Shown here: positions 8,196 to 17,874 of the stretch, in pieces
Layout: each line of letters begins with the position of its first letter
Position numbering within the stretch: the first letter of the stretch is position 1
From: a virus
Strand: one strand, 5' to 3'
Virus record (IMG/VR): IMGVR_UViG_3300043419_002186
Location: 1 to 64,000 of that record
DNA: 64,000 bases
The notes under the pieces: model-generated
The model's database searches: none
Seen by the model: the letters and a program-made list of their open reading frames with translations, nothing else
What the model was told of the DNA's origin: nothing
Position numbers and translations under genes: made by a program

Positions 8196-10958
8196 ATGGC
8201 GCTAAGCAACTTCGTCAAGGCAGACAACACCACCGCGCTCAACCTCGTTGGGTCGTGGGTGGGTGGTTCTGTTCCCAATGCCGTCACGGCGCGTGTGCAA
8301 GCCAACTCGACGATGACCGCGTCGCGCTCGGCTGTGCTCGGCGCATCCCTCACGTTCGGGCAGATTGAGGTCAGCAACCCCGTTGGTCTTCTCACCATCG
8401 CGAACACGGCGAGCGCCGTTCTCACGCTCACGCCGACAGACCCTGATGCCGCTGGGCGCGGCATCAACATCCTCGACACGGCGACGCAGGGCCTCACCAT
8501 CTCGAACGCGCTCGTCACGCTGGGCGCGGACCAGACGTGGTACGCGGGCAACGCGAAGCAACTGACGGTGAGCGGCGTCATCTCGGGCGCCTTCAACCTG
8601 ACGAAGAGCGGCAACGGCTTCCTCTCCATGAACGGTACGAACACGTTCGGTGGCTCGGGAAAGACGTTCACGCTGGCGAACGGGGCCATGGCCCCGACGA
8701 ACAATGCTGCGCTCGGAAGCGCGCTCAACCTCGTTGATATTCAGGCGGGGTCGTACATCGACCTCACGACTTTCACGCCGCAGCAGACGCAGTTCAAGGC
8801 GTCGGGCTTCGGAACGTGGTTCGACGCGGCATCGCCCTATCAGCGGTACACGGCCGTGGCCTTTGGCACGTTCGCCTCCACGAAGACGATGACGGTGTAC
8901 GGCTCGGCTGTCGCCCTTTCGATGTACGTTGTGACCATTGCTGGCAAGATTACGGGCAGCGTCACGAACACCATCGAGTTCAGCGCGTCCGTCTCTCCCG
9001 CCGCCTTCAACAACACGACGAACGACTTCTACGCCCCCGGCGGCGTGCAGATTTCCTCCTTCGCCATCTCATCTCTGAACGTCCTGAACTTCGGCTACAA
9101 CGTCGGCGCGACGGACGCTGCCGCAGGTGGTGCGAACGAGCCCGCTCCGTTCGGTGACATCCGAAACACCGTCCGCGTGCTCCCTTCGGGACGCCTCTAT
9201 GCCGCTCCCGGGGCCAGCACCACGCGCACGGTGGCCCGCACCATCAGCTTCGACGGTGACCCTGCGAACACGGCGATTCAGAACGCGTCCGCATCAACGA
9301 CGAGCACCCTTGCCTTCTCGGGACCCCTGACGTTCTCGAACACCGCGGGCGCCGTCGAAGTGCTGACCGGCGGCAGCCTCATCAGCTTCCGAAAGAGCAT
9401 CACGGGCGCGGGCGGTATGCGTGTCAGCGGCGGCGGAACCCGCGTCGAGTTTGACAGCACGGAGGCAGGTGCGTTTTCAAGCTGGAGCGGGACGATTACC
9501 GCGCCCAACGACTGCACGATTCAGTACGGCAACGGCTACGCCACGCTGACCAACCCACTGGTCACGACGGGCGCAGGCAACATCGAAACGATTCTGAACA
9601 ACAAGCTCGCGCAGGACATTACGCTTGCACATTCGTCCTATTCGTTCGGGGACGACATGCTGTTCAGCGGCACGAACAGCGGCTACATCATCGACCTTGG
9701 AACAGCGCCGGTAACGGGAAGCGCGGGCACCGTCTACAGCGCAGCCACGGGCACCACTGTCAAGATGCCCGGTGACATCACGGGCCAGCTCATCTTCGGC
9801 AAGGGCAGCAACGGCGGCACCATCATTGTGAGCGGAACGAACACGCGCTCAGGAGGCGTGGGGTCCACCATTGGCTGGTCCTCTGGAAGCCTGCATCTCA
9901 ACAGCGCGTCTGCGCTTGGAAACGGCGGCACTGCTGCCGATGCCATCGTCTTTTCCGGCACGACGCTCGGCACCCTCGACAACACGTCGGGAAGTGCCGT
10001 CACGCTGCTGAACAGCGGCGTCAAGCAGCTCGACGGCAACTTCACGTGGGGCGGCACGAACAACCTGAATCTCGGTGGCAACAACGTCACACGAAACGCG
10101 GCGCGCACCATCACGTTTGGGACCGGCGGCGGAACGGGAACGCTGACGTTCCCAAGCCCCATGACCACGACGACGGGCACCTTCACGCTCAACATTGGCG
10201 GAAGCACGACAGGGGCGAAGCAGCGAGTCGTCCTCATCGGCGCCAGCTCCTTTGCACCCACGTCGGGGGGCATCTCCAGCGTCACCGCGGGCTACTTCCA
10301 GATTCAGAACAGCGATGGCCTCGGCGCTGCTGCGAACACGGTCAACTGGTACGTCGGAATGACCACGGGCGGCGTCGCCACGACGGGCGCTGCACTTGAG
10401 CTGAGGGGAAACATCAGCGTCCCCAACACGAAGAACGCCTACTTGCGCGGCACGGGGCCCAACACTGACGGCGCCTTCCGTTCGGTGAGCGGTAACACTG
10501 CGTGGGCGGGCGGTCTCATTCCGCACATCGCCACGCTGACGCGGTTCCAAGTGGACGCGGGAACGCTCACGCTTACCTCGTCGCTCTACCCCAACATCTC
10601 TCCCACGAACGCGAGCACACCCCTCGCCTTCACGGCGCTTTCGGGTGCGACTCTCGACACGGGAGGCCGCGTCCTCACCTCGAACGTCAGCACCGTCAAC
10701 ATCAACAACGGTGGTTCGGGCACGGTCATCTTCCGCGCTGCCAACTCCCACGTGGGCGCGAACACCATTGAGGGCGGGACCCTTCAGATTACGAACGCCG
10801 CCGCCTTGGGCTCTGCCTCTGGCAACTCGACCACCATCCTCCCCACCGCCACGTTGCAGATTGCGGTCCCGTCCACGTACAGTGCCACGTTCAAGGGGAC
10901 GACCACCTTCGGTCAAACGGGCAGCACCACGGCTGCCAACCTCATCATCGGCACCTAG
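8196..10958 (+). CDS. Giant beta-helix spike protein with autotransporter-like repeats
   Basis: 920 residues, no signal peptide or membrane segment. Repeats of the passenger-associated type are visible, for example FNLTKSGNGFLSMNGTNTFGG (about 133-153) and a late copy around 830-880 (NTIEGGTLQITNAAALGS). These repeats are known from bacterial autotransporters and predict a right-handed parallel beta-helix. In a virus this fits an adsorption spike or glycan-degrading fibre, but no catalytic residues can be assigned. It follows the 88-residue partner by 12 bases. The 13791 protein is its larger counterpart. Confidence 0.75.
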   Translation: MALSNFVKADNTTALNLVGSWVGGSVPNAVTARVQANSTMTASRSAVLGASLTFGQIEVSNPVGLLTIANTASAVLTLTPTDPDAAGRGINILDTATQGLTISNALVTLGADQTWYAGNAKQLTVSGVISGAFNLTKSGNGFLSMNGTNTFGGSGKTFTLANGAMAPTNNAALGSALNLVDIQAGSYIDLTTFTPQQTQFKASGFGTWFDAASPYQRYTAVAFGTFASTKTMTVYGSAVALSMYVVTIAGKITGSVTNTIEFSASVSPAAFNNTTNDFYAPGGVQISSFAISSLNVLNFGYNVGATDAAAGGANEPAPFGDIRNTVRVLPSGRLYAAPGASTTRTVARTISFDGDPANTAIQNASASTTSTLAFSGPLTFSNTAGAVEVLTGGSLISFRKSITGAGGMRVSGGGTRVEFDSTEAGAFSSWSGTITAPNDCTIQYGNGYATLTNPLVTTGAGNIETILNNKLAQDITLAHSSYSFGDDMLFSGTNSGYIIDLGTAPVTGSAGTVYSAATGTTVKMPGDITGQLIFGKGSNGGTIIVSGTNTRSGGVGSTIGWSSGSLHLNSASALGNGGTAADAIVFSGTTLGTLDNTSGSAVTLLNSGVKQLDGNFTWGGTNNLNLGGNNVTRNAARTITFGTGGGTGTLTFPSPMTTTTGTFTLNIGGSTTGAKQRVVLIGASSFAPTSGGISSVTAGYFQIQNSDGLGAAANTVNWYVGMTTGGVATTGAALELRGNISVPNTKNAYLRGTGPNTDGAFRSVSGNTAWAGGLIPHIATLTRFQVDAGTLTLTSSLYPNISPTNASTPLAFTALSGATLDTGGRVLTSNVSTVNINNGGSGTVIFRAANSHVGANTIEGGTLQITNAAALGSASGNSTTILPTATLQIAVPSTYSATFKGTTTFGQTGSTTAANLIIGT

Positions 10959-10973
10959 CCCCCGGAGATTCTC

Positions 10974-11264
10974 ATGGCCCTCGTCGGAAACCTTCCCGCT
11001 GACCAGAACGAAGTCCACTACACCTTCCCCTCCTGCTACATGCGCATCATCGACGTGACGCAGGAGAACAACGTGAACGGCCTCACGTTCATCAAGGCCA
11101 ACTTCTACGCGGACGCGGCGGCTCGCGCGGTCAATGCCGTCCCCGTCGTCGGCAAGATTTACAACTGCCCCACGGTTGACTTCCCCGCCGTCACGCCCAT
11201 GGCCGCGGCTGGGTACGAGTACCTCAAGACCCTCCCCGAGTTCGCGGGCTGGGTGGACGCGTAG
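10974..11264 (+). CDS. Hypothetical small structural protein
   Basis: 96 residues, starting after CGGAG. The composition is mixed with several aromatic residues (YTFPSCYMRIID, NFYADAAARAVNAVP) and no membrane segment. It sits between a giant spike gene and a large fibre gene, so a virion role is likely. No family recognised. A palindrome copy lies just after the stop (11267-11276). Confidence 0.55.
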   Translation: MALVGNLPADQNEVHYTFPSCYMRIIDVTQENNVNGLTFIKANFYADAAARAVNAVPVVGKIYNCPTVDFPAVTPMAAAGYEYLKTLPEFAGWVDA

Positions 11265-11347
11265 TCGAATCGATTCGGAATCGTGGGCGGGGTGACCGGC
11301 TTGGGGTAATCTTCCCCGGTCGGCACCCCCCCACTTGTGAGGAACTC

Positions 11348-13456
11348 ATGGCCATCGTTCAGAATGCTCTCGACGCCAACAACATTGCTTTCGAGCTGAT
11401 TGACCCTGACCAGACGCTCAACATCTTCTCCCTGAACCTCGAAACGGGCGTCGCGACGAGCGACTACATGCCCGCTCGCTGGCTCCAGATCATGTCGGAG
11501 CGGGCGCAGACGTTCATCACGAACGCGGGCGAGCTGTTCGACCTGCCTGAGCGGCGCCGCGGGGCCCTGAACTTCCTCCAGCGCTTCGTGAACACGTCGC
11601 CTCTGGACGACTCGGCCCTCGCCCTCTCCGTCACGCACGATGGTGACGTCTACACGCTCGTCGCCAACGTCACCGTGGACACGGGGAACCCCGCGCACCT
11701 CGTCGTGAACCTGCCCCACTCACTCGCGGGCGCGGTCGCGATGGCGAGCGCCGTCACCGTGGAGAGCAGCGGCATCGGCTTCCTCTCGGGTGACGTGGGC
11801 GGTCCCTCGAACGCCAACAGCATCAACGCGGGCGTCATCGTCGATGAGATGGTCTCCGAGACCGCGGGCATCCAGCAGTACAAGATTGACGGCCTCGTCG
11901 ATGCGCTCGCCTCGAAGGCGCTGAAGACCATCCGCATCACGGCGAAGACGGGCGGCGCCCTCGTCGGCGGCGGCGACCTGACGGCCGACCGCACCGACTA
12001 CGACATGGACGACACTTTCACGACGGCCGGGACGAGCGGCGGCGTGAACGTCAACACGCTGACCATCCCTGTCGTCACGGTGGACGCCTACGGCCGCGCG
12101 TCGCTGGGAACGGCCGCGACCTACACCGTCAGCACGAACTACCAGCCCGCGGGCATCTACCTCAAGGGCGTCTCCGCGGACCCGTACAGCGTCACCGTTC
12201 CCGACCCGGCGACGAACACGTTTATCGTCCCGACCCTCACCTCGGGCCGCTCGAACTTCGCCGTCAGCACGGTCTTCCCCAGCAAGACCTACGTGGACAA
12301 CCTCGCCCTCGGCCTCGTCGGCAAGGACCCCGTGAACGCGGCTACCATCGCGGAGCTTCCTGACGCCTACACCGCGACGCCCGCGGCGCCGAATCAGACG
12401 GTGCTCACGCGCGTCGGCAACGGCGCGCTCCCCACCATCGATGGTGTCACGCTGACCGCGGGTCAGCGCGTCCTCATCAAGAACGAGACGGGCTCGAAGG
12501 CCCCCTACAACGGCATCTACGTCGTCACGCAGGTTGGTAGCTCCAGCCTCCCGTGGATTCTGACGCGCTCCGCTGACGCGAACACGGCCGTCTCGCTTTG
12601 CGGCTCCATCGTCGCGGTCATCGGCGGCAGTCAGGCGACGGACCTCTTCTTCTTCGCCCAGTCGCCCATCGGCTTTGCCCTTGGAACGAACCCCGTCATC
12701 TTCATTCAGGTGAGCGGCAACATCGTCCCCGCGACTTCGACGGTCCTCGGCGGCGTGCAGCTCCTCGGCGGCATCGGTGGCACCGGCTCTGCTTACAACG
12801 GCGTCGTCCTCAAGCTCAGCGACGCGGTCTACCTCGACGGCAACCTGCTCGCGACTCGCGGCGGCACGGGCGTCGGCTCCTACGCCGCGGGCGACATGCT
12901 CTACGCGAACGGGGTGAACCCGACGGCGCTCTCGAAGCTCGCCATCGGGACCAATGGCCAGTACCTGCAAGTCGTCGGTGGCGTGCCGTCGTGGCAGACC
13001 TCGAACTTCGCCACCATCGGAACCTCGCTGCCGCAAAAGCTCGGGACCGCGAACGCGGGCTCGGGCACGGCCGCATCGGCAGTGAACCACGTCCACCCGC
13101 TGGACGGCCTCCCCGCCGACTTCTCGGGCCAGATTTTCGGCTCGCCGCCGGTCTCGCCCGCGCAGGTCTTCAACATCGCCTTCGTCCGCGACACCCTCGT
13201 CGAGCTGTCGGGCCACGTCGCGAGGGCCGAGGTCCTCCCCGCGGTGGGGACCACGGTGACGTTCAACATCTACGTGGGCGGTTCCGACATTCTCATGGGC
13301 ACCATGACGTTCACGTCCGCAGGCGGCACGCTTACGCTCACCGCGGGTCAGTCCTTCGGCTCGGGCGGCTACCTTTACATCAAGTGCATGTCGTCCTCCG
13401 TGGGCTCGCTCTCGAACATCTTCTTCACGTTCAAGGCGCACCTCGGGCTCACCTAA
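11348..13456 (+). CDS. Large fibre protein with shared N- and C-terminal modules
   Basis: 702 residues. Residues 1-135 match the N-terminal module of the 4091 protein. The middle has fibre-type strings such as FPSKTYVDNLALG, and GGTGVGSYAAGDMLYANGVN followed by LAIGTNGQYLQVVGGVPSW. The last ~110 residues match the end of the 6010 protein (FNIYVGGSDILMGTMTF). It therefore combines the anchor of one fibre with the tip of another, which points to modular exchange. The leader at 11265-11347 holds a palindrome and a GTAATCT string. The ribosome site is GTGAGGA. Confidence 0.7.
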   Translation: MAIVQNALDANNIAFELIDPDQTLNIFSLNLETGVATSDYMPARWLQIMSERAQTFITNAGELFDLPERRRGALNFLQRFVNTSPLDDSALALSVTHDGDVYTLVANVTVDTGNPAHLVVNLPHSLAGAVAMASAVTVESSGIGFLSGDVGGPSNANSINAGVIVDEMVSETAGIQQYKIDGLVDALASKALKTIRITAKTGGALVGGGDLTADRTDYDMDDTFTTAGTSGGVNVNTLTIPVVTVDAYGRASLGTAATYTVSTNYQPAGIYLKGVSADPYSVTVPDPATNTFIVPTLTSGRSNFAVSTVFPSKTYVDNLALGLVGKDPVNAATIAELPDAYTATPAAPNQTVLTRVGNGALPTIDGVTLTAGQRVLIKNETGSKAPYNGIYVVTQVGSSSLPWILTRSADANTAVSLCGSIVAVIGGSQATDLFFFAQSPIGFALGTNPVIFIQVSGNIVPATSTVLGGVQLLGGIGGTGSAYNGVVLKLSDAVYLDGNLLATRGGTGVGSYAAGDMLYANGVNPTALSKLAIGTNGQYLQVVGGVPSWQTSNFATIGTSLPQKLGTANAGSGTAASAVNHVHPLDGLPADFSGQIFGSPPVSPAQVFNIAFVRDTLVELSGHVARAEVLPAVGTTVTFNIYVGGSDILMGTMTFTSAGGTLTLTAGQSFGSGGYLYIKCMSSSVGSLSNIFFTFKAHLGLT

Positions 13457-13468
13457 GAAGGAGGCCTC

Positions 13469-13780
13469 ATGTCCATGTCCTACGTCCACCGCTACGCGCA
13501 AGGCGCGGTCAACGCGGGTGGCACCATCAAGCTCGACGCCTCGCTCAACATCAGCGAGGTCGGAACGCGGACCATCAAGCTCAACCCGTCCATCTTCAAC
13601 AAGAAGGGGACGTGGAAGCTCTACGACTACGTCTCGCTCATCGGGCCCTCGGGCGTGGTTCCTGTGGGCCCCGTGTCCAGCATCATCGTGGACGCGTCCG
13701 CACTCACCACGCTCGGGCTGAGCGGCCCCACGTTCACCCCCGTGAACACGGGCGCTTCTCTCACCGTCACGCTCTCGTAG
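13469..13780 (+). CDS. Small beta-rich protein paired with a giant beta-helix protein
   Basis: 103 residues after an AAGGAGG ribosome site. It resembles the 88-residue protein at 7918 in plan: a G-T-[WY]-x-L-x-x-Y-x-SL core (GTWKLYDYVSLIG) and a closing strand SLTVTLS. Both lie immediately before a giant beta-helix gene. This looks like a duplicated two-gene cassette (small partner plus spike). Confidence 0.6.
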   Translation: MSMSYVHRYAQGAVNAGGTIKLDASLNISEVGTRTIKLNPSIFNKKGTWKLYDYVSLIGPSGVVPVGPVSSIIVDASALTTLGLSGPTFTPVNTGASLTVTLS

Positions 13781-13790
13781 GGGTACGCCA

Positions 13791-16700
13791 ATGGCGAACG
13801 GCATTTGGAACGTCAACAGCGGTAACTGGAGCAGCACTGGGAGCTGGTCGGGTGGCACCATTGCGAGTGCGGGTGGTTACGCGGACTTCGGCACGCGGAA
13901 CTACACCATCACCACGCCTATCGTCACTGTTGACGCGCCCTTCACCATCGGGGACCTCTACACGGCCGACGCGGACATTCCCGGTACGGTCAACCTGACG
14001 TTCAACGGCGGCTTCGCGATTACTCTCGACCCTGTTGGGGCCGGGCAGTCGCTCGTCACCACGGACACGCCGACCATCATCAACGCCCCTGTGTCGGGGA
14101 CGAATGGATTCGTCCACAACTCGACCAGTGCACGGCGGCTCACGCTCTCGAACGTGAGCAACCCGCTCACGGGAACCATCCGCATCTCGGGAGCCGCGGC
14201 AATCTCTCTCCTCGGTGGATTCCCCAACGGCGTCACCGTCTCGCTGACGAGCCCCGCCAACAATACGAACCTGACCCTCGGCGCGAACACGCTGGCGAAC
14301 AGCCTGCTCGATGTGCAGTGTGGCGATACTGGCTCCACCCAGTTCATCATCATGTCGGGAACGGGTCCGTTCCGCATCAAGCGGATGACGGGCGGCGCAG
14401 GGAAGTACATCTCTTTCCAATCGGGCGCCAATCAGCAGGTCCACGTCGGAACGAATGATGCCGGGTTCGACTCTGACATCTACAATGCGTACACGGGCGT
14501 GCAGAGTGCAGGCGCTCCCAGCATTCGCAAGGTCGGAACGAACACGATAACGATTGGTCCGACGGGTACGCTGCGTTTTGGAAACATCGACGCCGGAAAC
14601 GTCATCGTTCAGAACACGCACCCCTTCAACTTCGGTACGACGCCTCCGTTCGACATCGAGAACACGAACATCGCGAACGATGCCACGCTGACGCTCGATG
14701 TCACGACGACGGCTGTCGAGCCCTACTGGCTCGAACCCGACATGAACGCGGGCGGCCTAACGGGGACCAATGGTCCGAAGATTGCGGTCAGCGCGGGTGT
14801 CACTGCGTACACGTCGGGCGCCCGCATCTTCACGCGTCGAGGCACCGACAAGCCCGCCACGTTTCAAGCGCCCGCGGGAGCGACGCTCTACAGCAACCTG
14901 AGCTACGGGCTTGGCGCCAATCTCATCTGCGATGTCCTCTTTCAGGGCGGCGGCACGTTCAACTGCCGCTTCAATCAAGTGGGCTCGCCCGCTGGTGGCG
15001 CCTATGTGACCGTGAAGGGGGGCAGCACCTATCGCGATGCGAACGCCGCAGGCGCGGGGACGGTCGCTGGCGTTGCCCTCGTCTTCGACATTCAGGAAAA
15101 CTCGACGGTCGCTCTCTATCCCGTGGGCACCGCGTCAACGACGACGCCTGTCTACGCGAGCGTCGGGACGGGTTCGCGCCTCACCTTCGGCCATCCCACT
15201 GCTCCTGCCCGTTCGAGCAACGTGTATTCGCTCACGGGCACTGCCTCTGCCGCTGTCGAAGGCCGCGGCACCACGATTCACACGCTCAACACGGCAGCGA
15301 CGCCCGCCTTCCTTCCGAACTCGTCTTCGACCACGAAGATTGACTTCTACGGACGCATCGGCAAGGGCAGCGGCCCGGGCGACGTGAACGCCGACAATCT
15401 CTCCCTCGACCTCGACTATGGCGTCTCCTACATCAACGGTTCCGACAATACCTACGTCGGTCTGACGATTGTTCGCGTGGCGACGCTCGATGGTCGCGGT
15501 CGCATCGTCAACAGCACCGTGTTGCCTCGCTCTGACGGCTCGGTCCTCGCGGCAGGTAGGGGCGTCGGTGCTGGCGACTTCCAGCTCAAACAAGTGGACT
15601 TGTCCGTCGCGTCTCCGATTTTTCAGGGGTCACGGACCACGGGCCAGTCTTCCGGCTACGCCTCAAAGGTCATCATCAGCTCGCTTGTCTCGCAGATTGC
15701 GGGGAGGACTATCAGGGCGAGGGGCGCGGGCTCAGGATGGGAAGTCGGCAAGACCTACACCATCGTCCAGTTCTCCCCTGCTCGGGACGTGGCACCTCTC
15801 GTCAACGCCACCGCGTATCCATGGACCGACAGCGCTAACCCGCGCATCGGCAACGGAACCGTCACGTCCGACAAGAACGGTATCTATCTCGCGCCGCAGT
15901 ATCTCCCCGCGGCAGAGCCGCTCGTCTGGAACGGTGGCGTGGATGGCGAGTGGTACAACGGCGCCACCGGCTTCCTGCTGAAGACTGCGCGCACGGATGT
16001 CCCGTTCTACAGCGGCGACACGGTCTTCTTCGACGCGACCAGCACTGTCATTGCGCGCGTCACCGAAGACATCTCCATCAACAACCTCACGCTCGACCCT
16101 GTCGCGCAGCACACCATCAGGACCCCGACGGCGAAGAAGATTCTCGCGGGCGGGCTCCTCACGGTGCCCGCGGTGTCCGTTGGGCAGGCGTTCGACCAGC
16201 GCCTCGAACTCGAAGGCACGTGGACCGGCGTCACGCTGAGCGGACCTCTCGTCGTCTCTCATGCGAATGCGCTTCAGGGCGCCAGCACCGGCAAGCTCAC
16301 GTTCAACCAGCAGGGCTCGCTGAAGTGTGAAAACGTCGATATGACGGTCGCATTCGGCCCCGTGTGGAACAACGTGGGCACGTCGGGTGCGGGAAACACC
16401 TCCTCGTACATCACGAAGACCGGCGGGAAGACGCTTGACCTGACGGGCAACGTCACCAGCGGCGGAAACATCTACTCGGTGCTGCTCATTCGAGGCGAGG
16501 GCATCCTCAAGCTGTCGGGCACGAACACCGGCTACTCGCAGCAGATGTACCTCAACGACAGCTCGGTTCCCGTCGGCAGGAACGTCCTCCGCATCACGGG
16601 CACCACCAACAGCAGCGGTCTTGCAAACGGTGCGTTCCTCGCCTTCAACGAAGGTGGCATCTTCGAGACGGTCGCTACGTCGTTCACGCGCAAGGTGACC

Positions 16701-17282
16701 TCCACCGGCCTTGAATCTGGCCTCGCCGCTTTCTTCGGCGTCGGTCCCAACGGCGGTGGCTTCTCTGCCATCGGCACGGGCACCCTGTCCATCAGCACGG
16801 TCGTCGGATTCGGCCCCTACAATGTGGCGACGGCGCCGAACAACTGGAACGGTCCCATCTACTTCGGAACCGGCTACAGCTCTTCGACGCAGACGACGAA
16901 TCTGTCGAGCCCCACCATCACCATTGACCCCGGTGTGGACCAAGTCTTCCACGTCTTCGCGGGCGCCAACACGGCAGGCAGCACCGCGGGAATCCTCGGC
17001 GTCATCAGCTCGACGGGCAACTGCATCGCTCGCAAGCGCGGCGCGGGCGTGCTGGCTCTGTACGGGAAGAACACCTACCAAGGCAGCACCATCGGTGAGG
17101 CGGGCCGCATTCTCTGCGTCACTTCGCGTTCCGTGTCCCTGACCGACGTGACGCTCAACAACGGCGCGGAGCTTCAGGCCACGGCCACGGGTGCGAATGT
17201 GGACCCCGCGGACACGGGCTACATCCTCCACACGAAGAGCATGGTCCTCAAGGCCGGGTCCAAGGTCATCATCGGCGCATGA
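13791..17282 (+). CDS. Giant beta-helix spike protein with autotransporter-like repeats
   Basis: 1163 residues, the largest protein in the window. The start (GIWNVNSGNWSSTGSWSGG) is typical of autotransporter/PEP-CTERM-like beta-helix proteins. Repeats with Asn/Gly turns run through the whole length, e.g. GEGILKLSGTNTGYSQQ and GAGVLALYGKNTYQGST. No signal peptide, membrane segment or autotransporter barrel is present, so it is not a secreted bacterial protein in its usual form. Probably a surface spike or fibre. This gene and its surroundings (11.3-17.8 kb) lack the GAATCGATTC palindrome. Confidence 0.75.
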   Translation: MANGIWNVNSGNWSSTGSWSGGTIASAGGYADFGTRNYTITTPIVTVDAPFTIGDLYTADADIPGTVNLTFNGGFAITLDPVGAGQSLVTTDTPTIINAPVSGTNGFVHNSTSARRLTLSNVSNPLTGTIRISGAAAISLLGGFPNGVTVSLTSPANNTNLTLGANTLANSLLDVQCGDTGSTQFIIMSGTGPFRIKRMTGGAGKYISFQSGANQQVHVGTNDAGFDSDIYNAYTGVQSAGAPSIRKVGTNTITIGPTGTLRFGNIDAGNVIVQNTHPFNFGTTPPFDIENTNIANDATLTLDVTTTAVEPYWLEPDMNAGGLTGTNGPKIAVSAGVTAYTSGARIFTRRGTDKPATFQAPAGATLYSNLSYGLGANLICDVLFQGGGTFNCRFNQVGSPAGGAYVTVKGGSTYRDANAAGAGTVAGVALVFDIQENSTVALYPVGTASTTTPVYASVGTGSRLTFGHPTAPARSSNVYSLTGTASAAVEGRGTTIHTLNTAATPAFLPNSSSTTKIDFYGRIGKGSGPGDVNADNLSLDLDYGVSYINGSDNTYVGLTIVRVATLDGRGRIVNSTVLPRSDGSVLAAGRGVGAGDFQLKQVDLSVASPIFQGSRTTGQSSGYASKVIISSLVSQIAGRTIRARGAGSGWEVGKTYTIVQFSPARDVAPLVNATAYPWTDSANPRIGNGTVTSDKNGIYLAPQYLPAAEPLVWNGGVDGEWYNGATGFLLKTARTDVPFYSGDTVFFDATSTVIARVTEDISINNLTLDPVAQHTIRTPTAKKILAGGLLTVPAVSVGQAFDQRLELEGTWTGVTLSGPLVVSHANALQGASTGKLTFNQQGSLKCENVDMTVAFGPVWNNVGTSGAGNTSSYITKTGGKTLDLTGNVTSGGNIYSVLLIRGEGILKLSGTNTGYSQQMYLNDSSVPVGRNVLRITGTTNSSGLANGAFLAFNEGGIFETVATSFTRKVTSTGLESGLAAFFGVGPNGGGFSAIGTGTLSISTVVGFGPYNVATAPNNWNGPIYFGTGYSSSTQTTNLSSPTITIDPGVDQVFHVFAGANTAGSTAGILGVISSTGNCIARKRGAGVLALYGKNTYQGSTIGEAGRILCVTSRSVSLTDVTLNNGAELQATATGANVDPADTGYILHTKSMVLKAGSKVIIGA

Positions 17283-17302
17283 GCAACCACTTGAGGAAGA
17301 TG

Positions 17303-17346
17303 GAACGTCGCGCTAAAAGGGCCACGCGCACTTCTGCGCGACGTTC
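17303..17346 (+). repeat. 11-bp inverted repeat in a late leader
   Basis: GAACGTCGCGC (17303-17313) pairs with GCGCGACGTTC (17336-17346) across 22 bases, just ahead of the ribosome site of the 17360 gene and just after the giant spike gene. Could be a terminator-like or translation-control stem. Confidence 0.6.
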
Positions 17347-17359
17347 AAGGGGAACGCTC

Positions 17360-17578
17360 ATGGCTGACCAGCAGCAGGAATCGACCGTCGGTCTCTCGGC
17401 CCAGTACAACATCAGCGTGCTCGTCAACGCGCTGATGGACCTTCAGCAGCTCATCCGCACCTTCCCGGGCATCATCGCCCGTGCGGAGCAGCTCGGTGCC
17501 GAGAACGAGGCTCTCAAGGTGCAGCTCGCGGCGCTCGCGCCGAAGGCCGTCGAGGCCACCGAGTCGCAGTCGGCGTGA
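17360..17578 (+). CDS. Small coiled-coil protein
   Basis: 72 residues from ATG 17360, chosen because AAGGGGAA lies 8 bases upstream. An earlier in-frame ATG at 17279 overlaps the previous stop and would add 27 mostly basic residues. That extension contains an 11-bp inverted repeat (17303-17313/17336-17346), so it looks like leader rather than coding sequence. The protein has a helix with heptad-like Leu/Ile (LVNALMDLQQLIRTFPGIIA; RAEQLGAENEALKVQLAAL). Likely oligomeric; role unknown. Confidence 0.55.
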   Translation: MADQQQESTVGLSAQYNISVLVNALMDLQQLIRTFPGIIARAEQLGAENEALKVQLAALAPKAVEATESQSA

Positions 17579-17817
17579 CAGGTAAGTCGCAGTACGCGAA
17601 GGAGCTGCTCTCGGAGATTGAAGCTCCGGGGCGGCTCCTTCGTCTTTGGGAAGATGGCGAGCGCGCGGTGCGTGGCTACATCGCGTCTCCCGAAGCGCTG
17701 CTTCCGCGCATCGAGATTCTCAAGCTCAAGCAGCACGTGGCTCACTACTGCCATGAGCTGACCATGAACGCGCATCCCGGCGAGGAAGACCAAGACTGGG
17801 GAATCCGGCGGCTCTGA
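17575..17817 (+). CDS. Hypothetical protein
   Basis: 80 residues from GTG 17575, overlapping the previous stop as GTGA, which supports coupling. The sequence is helical and charged (LLSEIEAPGRLLRLWEDGERAV) with His/Cys near residues 56-59. No membrane segment and no family recognised. It sits between a coiled-coil protein and the lysin gene. Confidence 0.5.
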   Translation: MTGKSQYAKELLSEIEAPGRLLRLWEDGERAVRGYIASPEALLPRIEILKLKQHVAHYCHELTMNAHPGEEDQDWGIRRL

Positions 17818-17874
17818 CCGATTGGGCGGCTTGCACCTTCGCAGGTACACTGCCGAATCGATTCGGAGAACCAC

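Noticed and set aside
11720-13861. A 713-codon minus-strand frame and a 466-codon plus frame at 12598
   Set aside because: Both overlap the fibre gene at 11348 out of frame and have Arg/Glu/Gly-dominated composition with no domain.
17279-17359. N-terminal extension of the 17360 protein
   Set aside because: The extension is basic low-complexity and contains an 11-bp inverted repeat; the internal ATG has the better ribosome site. The overlap with the previous stop keeps it possible.
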